Below are positions 7,527 to 14,771 of a DNA stretch of 41,486 nucleotides, one piece after another. The translations under genes and the position numbers were made by a program. The notes below the pieces were generated by a model. The model was not told where the DNA came from. It ran no database searches and saw only the letters and a program-made list of their open reading frames with translations. Where the stretch lies: the NCBI RefSeq assembly GCF_024606365.1, contig NZ_JAHHPO010000114.1, forward strand, positions 1-41,486. Direction: 5' to 3'. Within the stretch, counting starts at the first letter, position 1, and every line of letters begins with the position of its first letter. Source of the stretch: Endozoicomonas sp. ONNA2. Its GTDB lineage: Bacteria; Pseudomonadota; Gammaproteobacteria; Pseudomonadales; Endozoicomonadaceae.

Positions 7527-9332
7527 TTATTCTGTCGTGGGGTTGATCGTGATGGGAATATCACGTTCAGGCACTTCGCTGCCAATGCTGTACTGCCATT
7601 GACTACTGTTATCGTCGGAGCAATGCAAAAGTTGAAAACCCGAGTCCTGGTAAAGATCCTTTACCAGGCCATTTTTTTCTCTGGGTACATAGTAACCGAT
7701 GACATCGTCTATCCCATTTTCTTTAGCCAGTAATAACAGCTGTGACAGCATCGCTGCCTCCATATCCCGCTTGAACACACGACAACTCATTACCCAACAG
7801 CGGATATGCAGTTCACTACCCTGACGTTCGCCAATAATGACGGAAACAATGCCATTGTCACCAAAGCGATCGGTGAGTCGGCCATAAAGTGTCAGGTAAT
7901 CGGGAGAGTCCATAAAACCGGCCACTTCCTGTTCGGTAAAGCGCAAACCGGTGAGATTAAACTGATTGGTTTTGTTGATCAGCTGGGCGGACCTTGGCAA
8001 GGCCATTGGATTGACCGGCTCAATGGTCGCGGTCATTTGCAACGATTTCAGGTACTCATCATAGCTTTGACTGGCATTCTCCAGTTCAATGCGCTGGCGG
8101 TTCTGGGCATACATGCTGGCTCGCTGGAAATCGTCCTGGCTCAACGACGGCTGCTCAAACAGCCCGCTCCTGTCCAGGAAATGGATATAGCGAGTGCTGT
8201 CAGCGCCAATATCCGGTACCGATACGGCGGGCAGGTTTTGCGCCACGATCGCCCGTTCAGCCGGGTTGTCATCAAGAAATACCATCGCAGCCAGGCCAAG
8301 GTTCAGGTCTTTGGCGATTTGCTCAATATTCCCGGGTTTGTGATTCCAGTTGGCCTGAAAGGCACTGAAATCATCAAGTTTCAACACACTGTCCGGATGG
8401 GTAAAACCATCCTTGGCATTTTGTCGCTCATTCTTACTGCAGACCGCCAGCAGTATGCCGCGCTCCCTGAGCGCCTTCAGGTAAGTCTGCAGATCACTGA
8501 ACCCTTCCGCTGTCGCATTGCCTGCACCGACCTGTATGCCATCAAGGCCGTCATCACCGATAACCCCTCCCCAGAGGGTGTTGTCCAAATCACAGACAAC
8601 CACTTTTTTAACCAGACCGACGGCAGCCTTGATCTGGGCAGCAACACTGTAACCTACCTCGATAAATGCCTCTGTGCTCATGGCAAATTTATAGGCGTAC
8701 CATTGGGCCGGATCGTACCACCGGTCAAGGCCAAACCTGGCGGACAGGTAATTCAGGTCATGAAGGATAAACCCCGACGTATTTTGTGCATGTTCGGCAA
8801 ATCTCTGGTTGATCTGCCGGGTAATATAACTGCGACCTGCTGCCTGTGTGGCATCCTGATTACCCAATGGTCGGACATTAGGCAGTTCAAAGTTATTTTG
8901 AATGATCGAGGCATTAAATTTCTCTGTCAGTGCACTCCAGACACTGTGAAAACGATGCACAAACTGTTCGATAAAGGCATCGATTGACGCCTGTGTACTG
9001 GCAATAGCTGGCCATTCGGTAATATTCACACTGCTGGTGTGGAGGTAAATAATCTGGGGATCAAACGCTTTTAGCGTGCCATCGTCAAATAAAGCACTTT
9101 CATAAAACCGGTTGTAATCCGACTCAAAAATTTCAACATTGACGCCAGCCTGCAAAAGAAACAGCTCGATATAGTTGCTGACCTCCTGCGTGGTGGAACC
9201 GCCGAGTACCGCTACCCGCAGCGCCGGCTGGGATAACCCGGCCTTAAGCTTCCGACGCAATTTCTTCTGGTGACGCTGAATAAATGGATAGTCCAGTGGA
9301 TACGACAGTCGGTGATCGGTATTGTCATCCAT
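7527..9332 (-). CDS. FkbH-like HAD-family protein
   Basis: About 601 residues in the usual FkbH-like order: an N-terminal SGNH-like region beginning near LRVAVLGGSTT, a central HAD phosphatase-type domain, and a C-terminal GNAT-like domain. HAD motif I is CDLDNTLWGG with nucleophile D248 and D250; the later acidic motif is FLDDNPAER. Characterised FkbH proteins take 1,3-bisphosphoglycerate, dephosphorylate it and load a glyceryl group onto an ACP. ATG 9332 is preferred because GGAAGG lies just upstream. An in-frame ATG at 9356 overlaps the deacetylase stop and would add eight residues. The adjacent ACP supports a glyceryl- or related acyl-transfer role. Confidence 0.9.
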   Translation of the reverse strand: MDDNTDHRLSYPLDYPFIQRHQKKLRRKLKAGLSQPALRVAVLGGSTTQEVSNYIELFLLQAGVNVEIFESDYNRFYESALFDDGTLKAFDPQIIYLHTSSVNITEWPAIASTQASIDAFIEQFVHRFHSVWSALTEKFNASIIQNNFELPNVRPLGNQDATQAAGRSYITRQINQRFAEHAQNTSGFILHDLNYLSARFGLDRWYDPAQWYAYKFAMSTEAFIEVGYSVAAQIKAAVGLVKKVVVCDLDNTLWGGVIGDDGLDGIQVGAGNATAEGFSDLQTYLKALRERGILLAVCSKNERQNAKDGFTHPDSVLKLDDFSAFQANWNHKPGNIEQIAKDLNLGLAAMVFLDDNPAERAIVAQNLPAVSVPDIGADSTRYIHFLDRSGLFEQPSLSQDDFQRASMYAQNRQRIELENASQSYDEYLKSLQMTATIEPVNPMALPRSAQLINKTNQFNLTGLRFTEQEVAGFMDSPDYLTLYGRLTDRFGDNGIVSVIIGERQGSELHIRCWVMSCRVFKRDMEAAMLSQLLLLAKENGIDDVIGYYVPREKNGLVKDLYQDSGFQLLHCSDDNSSQWQYSIGSEVPERDIPITINPTTE

Positions 9333-9352
9333 GTTGCCTTCCTGTGTGCGGA

Positions 9353-10363
9353 TCATATTTTTTGTTTAAGTCGTTGGGCCATATCCATAATACCGGACAT
9401 GGTGACTTTAAGCTGGTCAAGGCTGCGGTTATCCATCACCAGGTTTCTTTTCAGTTTCAGCAAATGCTCGCCGCGATTGTTCAGTCCCTCATCCAGAGTT
9501 GTCGCCGTGCGCACCCCCAGCGCCTCCAGTTCAGGAATGTGTCCTGGCTGCCAGATACCACTGGGGTAGCAAAGATGGTCCACGCCATAGGGCGGCTGCA
9601 GCGATGCCGTCAGTTTTTCCCGGTTAATCCCTATTTCCCGCTGAATACCTGCTGTATCTTCCGGAAGTCGGTGGGTATGCGTGTGTAACTGGATTGAGTG
9701 CAGTGGATTTTGCACAACCCGGGCCAGCTCATCATAGCTGGCGTTATGGAAACGCCGGTCGGTGAGATCGGCCCTGTCCTGCCCCAGAAAGTCAGCAATT
9801 TCTGCCAGAAACGCCATTTTTGTCTGGTCATCAAATTCACGGATCGAGGATTCAATACTCTTGACCAGTTCGCTGTTACTGCCAGTAAACTGATAATCCT
9901 TGCCATTAAAAGACAGGCTGATGGTATCCACCGGCTGTTTCCAGAGCCAGTATTGCAACAGTACATTGACTACCGCTATTTGATGATCACAGTAATAGGT
10001 GGTGACGTAGGTGGTTGAAGGGAATTGGTAGTCCTCAAGAATGGGCAGTAAATCAGCGACACTTGCCCACCAGCCATCATCAATGGTAATGACCACCGGA
10101 TAGTCATAAGTCACTTCTCCCTGCAGATGTCGCTGGGCCTCTGCAAGGCTTATGACGTTGTATCGAGAGTGTTTCAGAAACTCCAGGATTGGGATCAGCT
10201 TATCCCTTGAAATAAAGACGCCCGGCCAGAATAAGTGTTCATCTTTCAGTGACAGGGAATGCAGGCAGAGGATCACCAGCTTATGGCGGTTAAGGTAAGC
10301 GCTGAGATGGGTCAAACCGGATTTAACCAGCAATTTATAGAGGTTGTTTTTCCATCCCGGCAT
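9353..10363 (-). CDS. Polysaccharide deacetylase (NodB-like, carbohydrate esterase 4)
   Basis: A 336-residue protein with a NodB homology domain. Motif 1 is VITIDDGWW, with the DD pair that supplies catalytic base and metal ligand. The HTHTH segment matches the metal-binding H-T-x-x-H motif, and CYPSG lies at the usual position of motif 3. Family members remove N- or O-acetyl groups from glycans. There is no obvious signal peptide, so it may act in the cytoplasm or at the membrane face. It is the first gene of a minus-strand operon leading into the FkbH-like gene and diverges from the MaoC-SDR gene. A GGAAG ribosome-binding site precedes the ATG at 10363. Confidence 0.88.
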   Translation of the reverse strand: MPGWKNNLYKLLVKSGLTHLSAYLNRHKLVILCLHSLSLKDEHLFWPGVFISRDKLIPILEFLKHSRYNVISLAEAQRHLQGEVTYDYPVVITIDDGWWASVADLLPILEDYQFPSTTYVTTYYCDHQIAVVNVLLQYWLWKQPVDTISLSFNGKDYQFTGSNSELVKSIESSIREFDDQTKMAFLAEIADFLGQDRADLTDRRFHNASYDELARVVQNPLHSIQLHTHTHRLPEDTAGIQREIGINREKLTASLQPPYGVDHLCYPSGIWQPGHIPELEALGVRTATTLDEGLNNRGEHLLKLKRNLVMDNRSLDQLKVTMSGIMDMAQRLKQKI

Positions 10364-10557
10364 AAACCACTTCCTTCAAGGGCTATTGCTTTAAAAAAAG
10401 CTTGAAAAAATATACGTGTAATGATCGCCAGAGTTGCTAAAAACTTAACTGACTAATATTTAAAGAATCAATGCTATAAGGCGATATAGGCGAAAGAACG
10501 GCAGAACCTTTTATTGACCAGCACTTTTTGATCGGGCACACACCAGTTAATCCGATG

Positions 10558-12024
10558 ATGCCCTGGAATCATTTTATGATAACTCGCCTGTTTACCCTGA
10601 GTGATCAACTGGCATTTGCCAAATTGTCCGGTGATTTTAATCCTCTTCATATTGATGAAGTCGCCTCGCGAAGATATATGTTTGGCGAACCTTTAGTGCA
10701 TGGCATTCATACACTGCTCTGGGCCCTTGACTGCTTTCTTGCCGCCAACCCAAAGCCAACAACGATCCTTTCTCTGGAGGCTGATTTCAAAAAGCCAGTT
10801 ATCCTGAGTGAGGATGTGCTGGTTAAATTCAGTGAAAAATCCGGCCAGCAGCTGATCGAAATCAGCTCCCGATCCAGCCTGCTGTCAAAAGTCAAACTGC
10901 AATGCAGGTCTATTTCCGGGGAACATTGGGACCAACAGCAAAAAAAGTGTTTGTCCGGCTCAGCCCCTGAAGCCGCGCCCAGGGAACTCACGGCAGCAGA
11001 GGTAGCAAAGGCGAAAGGCCAGCTGGAACTGTTTTACGACAATGCACTATTGCACCAATTAATGCCAAATGTTGCCGATTATCTTGACCCGGTCTGTACC
11101 GCTGCCATGCTTGCCAGCACCCGGTTGGTGGGCGGACATTGCCCCGGACTGAATTCTCTCTACTCTTTTTTCTCTTTATATGCTGCTGATAAAAGTAAAG
11201 GCACAACAACCTTTGCTTACCAGACTGCGGAGTATGATGAACGCTTCTCAATGGCCTCTATTGATCTGACAGCAGCCGGATTCACCGGCAATATCAGGGC
11301 ATTTTTACGCCCTCCTCCTGTGGCTCAGGCTTCCTGTGCACAGATCAAAGCCAGGGTAAAACCGGACGAATTTGTCGGCCAGACAGCCATCATCATCGGC
11401 GGCTCAAGGGGATTAGGGGAAATTGCCGCAAAGTTACTGACTGCCGGCGGAGCAGAAGTCTTCATCAGTTTTTACCGTGGCAGCGATGAAGCAGAACAAC
11501 TGGTTAACGAGATTCGCAGCGATGGCGGCAAGGCAAGCACTTTCCGTTTCAACGTACTGTCCCCGGACTGGGAAGCCGTACTGGAACACCAAGAGAATCT
11601 GCATCCCAGCCACTTTTATTATTTTGCAACCCCCTTTATCGCGGCCTCACCAGGGCAGTTTTCTGTTGAACAATATCAATGTTTTTCTGATTACTACGTA
11701 AAGGGTTTTGTCGAGACAGTAACCCCGCTGCTATCAAAGGGACTAACTCACATTTTTTATCCTTCCACTGTAATGATTGATGATATGCCATTAGATCTGG
11801 CCGAGTATTCAGTAGCCAAAGCTGCCGGGGAAACGGTATGTCACTTTATGTCAAAAAATAACAAGAGCTTGCAAATCTCTATGCCAAGGCTGCCAAAAAT
11901 GACCACAGACCAGACAGCAAGCCTTATGAAAAAAGATCAACTTGACCCTGTTCCTGTTATGTTGAAGGAACTTCGTGCGCACCACATGCAGCAAAATAAG
12001 GACAAAACGTTTTTTCAGGACTGA
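10558..12024 (+). CDS. MaoC-like hydratase fused to a short-chain dehydrogenase/reductase
   Basis: Two-domain enzyme. Residues up to about 130 form a MaoC/hotdog hydratase with the catalytic pattern LSGDFNPLHID and a following GEPLVHGIH. From about residue 275 a Rossmann short-chain dehydrogenase begins with IIIGGSRGLGE and carries the YxxxK pair as EYSVAKAAGE, with a Ser in FYPSTVMID. Together they could interconvert enoyl, 3-hydroxy and 3-keto thioesters. A region of about 100 residues between them is unassigned. The gene diverges from the deacetylase-FkbH-ACP operon, pointing to a shared pathway on an ACP-bound acyl group. The start is uncertain: TTG 10528, ATG 10555/10558 and ATG 10576 are in frame, none with a clear ribosome-binding site. 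Confidence 0.85.
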   Translation: MPWNHFMITRLFTLSDQLAFAKLSGDFNPLHIDEVASRRYMFGEPLVHGIHTLLWALDCFLAANPKPTTILSLEADFKKPVILSEDVLVKFSEKSGQQLIEISSRSSLLSKVKLQCRSISGEHWDQQQKKCLSGSAPEAAPRELTAAEVAKAKGQLELFYDNALLHQLMPNVADYLDPVCTAAMLASTRLVGGHCPGLNSLYSFFSLYAADKSKGTTTFAYQTAEYDERFSMASIDLTAAGFTGNIRAFLRPPPVAQASCAQIKARVKPDEFVGQTAIIIGGSRGLGEIAAKLLTAGGAEVFISFYRGSDEAEQLVNEIRSDGGKASTFRFNVLSPDWEAVLEHQENLHPSHFYYFATPFIAASPGQFSVEQYQCFSDYYVKGFVETVTPLLSKGLTHIFYPSTVMIDDMPLDLAEYSVAKAAGETVCHFMSKNNKSLQISMPRLPKMTTDQTASLMKKDQLDPVPVMLKELRAHHMQQNKDKTFFQD

Positions 12025-12085
12025 CCAGTTCCAAAACCACCAGCGATACTGATAGAAAAAGCAGAAAAATACGAGATCCCCCCCC

Positions 12086-12113
12086 TTCACACCAAGAGAT
12101 TGACAGGTATAAT
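12086..12113 (+). promoter_or_regulatory. Sigma-70 promoter for the GIY-YIG gene
   Basis: TTCACA (12086-12091) and a perfect TATAAT (12108-12113) are separated by 16 bp. Predicted transcription start is near 12120, about 24 bases before the TTG start of the next gene. A TTGACA at 12100-12105 is too close to serve as the -35 of this -10. Confidence 0.6.
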
Positions 12114-12143
12114 CACGCTCCTGTTTCAGTCATAGCAAGGTCT

Positions 12144-13103
12144 TTGGCGTTGATTATCTTTACCGTCACCAACAAAACCACCGCTCAAGTCTATGTTGGG
12201 TCAACCCGCAATGATCTGGTTGACCAATGGGAAAAAATGGTGGCCGCAGCCGAACTGAATCTTGACTACCCCCTATACCGGGATATCCGGGTACACGGCA
12301 GGGATGGCTTCGTCGTCGAAGAGTGGGATTTCATAGAAGACCGCAATGAGCTGAACGCGCTTGAACAGGAAGCCATTGAAGCACTCGGCGCTCGCAGCCT
12401 CCGGGGCTACAAAACCAGTACCGTAAAGATTACACCTAAAAACAAAACACGAACTCGCAAGTCCAATCTGGAAAAAGAGCTTGCCAGCATCTTTGACGAG
12501 TCCGACGCAGACGTGGATGACTTTGATGAGATCTCTCCAGAGTCGGAAAAACAGACTGGGGAGAAAACCTCCTATCCACAACAGCCCGGCCCCGGGCAGC
12601 TGACGGCTCATCCTGTTGAAAGCTTCAGATCAGCGCAAACCAAACCGGATGTTGCCACTACGCCGGAAAACACAGAAGCCCGCCACGAAGAGCTGGCGGC
12701 AAAACCGGAAAACGGTTCTCAGGTGAATGCCGTGGTGCCAATGAACAGCATCTGTCTCAGTGACGATATTTCGGCCCAGCTTGAAGCCATTCAGGCAGCA
12801 GCCAATGCCGTCTTGTCAGGAGACAGCAATGGGGTTGAACTCCTCAACGGCAAACCAGCTGCTCCCGCACCGGTTGAGATCGAAGTGGTTGAGCCAGTGG
12901 AAGAGACTGAACCCGTGATCATTACCGAGATTGACTCAAGGGAAAAACGGATCCGTGAAGCTATTGAGCGACACCGAAAAGCGAGAGCCCAGAAGACCAC
13001 GGATAGCCAGGCATCCGATTGCCAGCAAGTTGAACAATTGCTGGCAGAACTCAACATAAGAGCCATCGACATGAATAGCCAAAGCATGGCTGCCTTTGCC
13101 TGA
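12144..13103 (+). CDS. Divergent GIY-YIG domain protein with long acidic tail
   Basis: 319 residues. The first 90 resemble a GIY-YIG nuclease fold: IIFTVTNKTTAQVYVGST matches the first two strands (YVG for YIG, the GIY part degenerate), followed by a helix with ALEQEAIE supplying the usual glutamate and RGYKTS at the position of the family's GYN pattern. The rest (about 95-319) is low in complexity, strongly acidic in places (DESDADVDDFDE), and ends in an Arg/Lys-rich helix. The start is TTG at 12144 after AGCAAGG; there is no ATG before the domain. A good promoter lies just upstream. Nuclease activity is uncertain because the first motif is altered. Neighbours give no functional hint. Confidence 0.75.
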   Translation: MALIIFTVTNKTTAQVYVGSTRNDLVDQWEKMVAAAELNLDYPLYRDIRVHGRDGFVVEEWDFIEDRNELNALEQEAIEALGARSLRGYKTSTVKITPKNKTRTRKSNLEKELASIFDESDADVDDFDEISPESEKQTGEKTSYPQQPGPGQLTAHPVESFRSAQTKPDVATTPENTEARHEELAAKPENGSQVNAVVPMNSICLSDDISAQLEAIQAAANAVLSGDSNGVELLNGKPAAPAPVEIEVVEPVEETEPVIITEIDSREKRIREAIERHRKARAQKTTDSQASDCQQVEQLLAELNIRAIDMNSQSMAAFA

Positions 13104-13164
13104 TATCAGCATGCGCTCGTGAATGTGTCGGCCTACCTGTCTCACATCCATCTATAATTGGGCT

Positions 13165-13365
13165 ATGGATAAGCCCAAAGACCTCTCACTTGAACACCTA
13201 CACAAAGCACTTCCCCAGAGACTCCGGGAAGCCTGCCATGTTCTGCAGAGATTTGAGCAGAGAATGATCCTGATCAGCCATCGCAGTGATCAAATCGCGT
13301 TAAAAATGCAGCAGATCCGTAAAAACATCGAAAGTTCAATGCATGGCCGCACATCTTCTCAATAG
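13165..13365 (+). CDS. Small helical protein of unknown function, possibly leaderless
   Basis: 66 residues, charged and predicted helical throughout (LREACHVLQRFEQRM), with no membrane segment. No function recognised. ATG 13165 is chosen over an in-frame upstream start at 13123. A perfect TATAAT at 13153-13158 lies six bases before the ATG, which would place the transcription start at or next to the start codon; there is no ribosome-binding site. That suggests leaderless translation, though the -35 is poor. An intrinsic terminator follows at 13551-13573. Confidence 0.55.
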   Translation: MDKPKDLSLEHLHKALPQRLREACHVLQRFEQRMILISHRSDQIALKMQQIRKNIESSMHGRTSSQ

Positions 13366-13386
13366 ACCCTGGTACACCGAATCCAG

Positions 13387-13409
13387 TTAACCACAGCATC
13401 TGTGGATAA
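13387..13409. promoter_or_regulatory. Dyad of two DnaA-box-like sequences
   Basis: TTAACCACA (13387-13395) and TGTGGATAA (13401-13409) face each other. The second is a perfect DnaA box (TTATCCACA) read on the minus strand; the first differs at one base. Together they form a near-perfect inverted repeat whose core CCACAG/CTGTGG could also fold as an RNA hairpin. A third weaker match, TTAACCACG, is at 13522-13530. The 225-base gap holding them (13366-13590) is AT-rich in part. Confidence 0.4.
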
Positions 13410-13550
13410 CTCTGTTGATCCCTGTAGGAAAACCCTCCACAGACTATAAAACACCATCACAGCAATATACTGATCATTTATTAACCAGTATTTCATGCAA
13501 ATTAAACATCTCTCAAAAGAATTAACCACGCTTCTCGCGCAGGCTATTAC

Positions 13551-13573
13551 GGCCCATAATATGGGCCATTTTT
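13551..13573 (+). terminator. Intrinsic terminator just upstream of trmA
   Basis: GGCCCAT (13551-13557) pairs with ATGGGCC (13561-13567) around a three-base loop and is followed by ATTTTT. This is a canonical rho-independent terminator on the plus strand, 18 bases before the trmA ATG. It would end transcripts from the small gene or GIY-YIG gene, or act as an attenuator in the trmA leader. Confidence 0.65.
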
Positions 13574-13590
13574 AGTTGATCACCAGTACC

Positions 13591-14688
13591 ATGTCCCTAC
13601 CAACAGTCCAGCCCGAAAGGTATGAAGAGCAACTGGCAGAAAAGGCCCGCTGCATTGGCAGCAAATTCGCCGGGTTTGATATTCCTGAACTGGCGCTTTT
13701 TCGCTCCAGAGTGGACCACTACCGGATGAGAGCAGAGTTTCATGTCTGGCATGAGGGAGACCACTGCTACTACCGGATGTTCGATCCACAAACCAGACAG
13801 CCCTTTGCTGTCACCTCCTTTCCCAGTGGCTCCGAAACCATTAACCGGCTAATGATGCCCTTGATGGAAGCGATCATTGCCAGCAGCCATCTGAAGAAAC
13901 GGCTTTTTCAGGTTGAATTTCTCACCACCCAGACGAAGGAAGCACTGGTGTCACTGATCTACCACCGCCAGCTGGATGATCAGTGGCAACAGGAGGCAAA
14001 AGCACTTCAGGAACAGTTTAGCATTGGCATTATTGGCCGCGCCCGTAAGCAGAAACTGGTGCTGGACAAAGACTACGTCACTGAAACATTGACCGTGGAT
14101 GGCAAACCATTCCGTTACACCCAGACAGAAAACAGCTTTACCCAACCTAATGCCAGTGTTAATGAGCATATGCTTGCCTGGGCCAGTGGTGCCGCACAGG
14201 CGATTACGACCGACAGTAACAGGGATCTGTTAGAACTCTATTGTGGGAATGGAAATTTCACCTGCGTGCTGGCCAGACATTTTGGCAGGGTACTGGCCAC
14301 TGAAATTGCCAAAACCTCAGTACATTCGGCCAGAAAAAACTTTCAGCTGAACCATGTAGAGAACGTAGCCATCGCCCGTCTATCCAGCGAGGAGTTTACC
14401 CGGGCCATGAACAGGGAACGAACATTTCGCCGCCTGAGCGAGATTGACCTGGATAGCTACGATTTCTCAACCATTCTGGTTGACCCACCCCGGGCGGGTC
14501 TTGATCAGGGAACAGAAAAGCTGGTGCAGAATTTCGACAATGTTCTGTACATATCCTGCAATCCTGAAACGCTCAAGAAGAATCTGTCAACCATTTGTCA
14601 GACCCATAGAATTGAAAAAATCGCTCTTTTTGACCAATTTCCATACACTCATCACGCTGAAATGGGCGTTCATCTGATTCGGAAATAG
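13591..14688 (+). CDS. trmA: tRNA (uracil-5-)-methyltransferase TrmA
   Basis: SAM-dependent enzyme that makes 5-methyluridine at position 54 of tRNA. The protein is 365 residues (E. coli 366). The SAM-binding motif LELYCGNGNFTCVLA is present, then ILVDPPRAGLD, the catalytic YISCNPETL with C323 (C324 in E. coli), and the general base E357 in HHAEMGVHL (E358 in E. coli). ATG 13591 matches the family N-terminus; an in-frame TTG at 13576 would add five residues. No Shine-Dalgarno sequence is evident, and a terminator hairpin ends only 18 bases upstream, so the transcript may be very short-leadered or subject to read-through control. Confidence 0.96.
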   Translation: MSLPTVQPERYEEQLAEKARCIGSKFAGFDIPELALFRSRVDHYRMRAEFHVWHEGDHCYYRMFDPQTRQPFAVTSFPSGSETINRLMMPLMEAIIASSHLKKRLFQVEFLTTQTKEALVSLIYHRQLDDQWQQEAKALQEQFSIGIIGRARKQKLVLDKDYVTETLTVDGKPFRYTQTENSFTQPNASVNEHMLAWASGAAQAITTDSNRDLLELYCGNGNFTCVLARHFGRVLATEIAKTSVHSARKNFQLNHVENVAIARLSSEEFTRAMNRERTFRRLSEIDLDSYDFSTILVDPPRAGLDQGTEKLVQNFDNVLYISCNPETLKKNLSTICQTHRIEKIALFDQFPYTHHAEMGVHLIRK

Positions 14689-14771
14689 TCAGATTTACAC
14701 TCCCCGGCTGGACTCCTACTTTGATTCTTAGGAAACAAACGTTTTAGGGAAGTTCTCCGGAGTAATCTCAC

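Noticed and set aside
7806-8987. A 393-codon open frame on the plus strand opposite the FkbH-like gene
   Set aside because: It is antisense to a clear FkbH-like protein with intact HAD motifs. Its own translation shows no domain pattern.
12100-12113. TTGACA next to TATAAT before the GIY-YIG gene
   Set aside because: The hexamers are separated by two bases only; the TTCACA at 12086 has proper spacing.
13387-13530. A replication origin
   Set aside because: There are DnaA-box-like sites but no dnaA, dnaN, gidA or rpmH nearby and no extended array of boxes.
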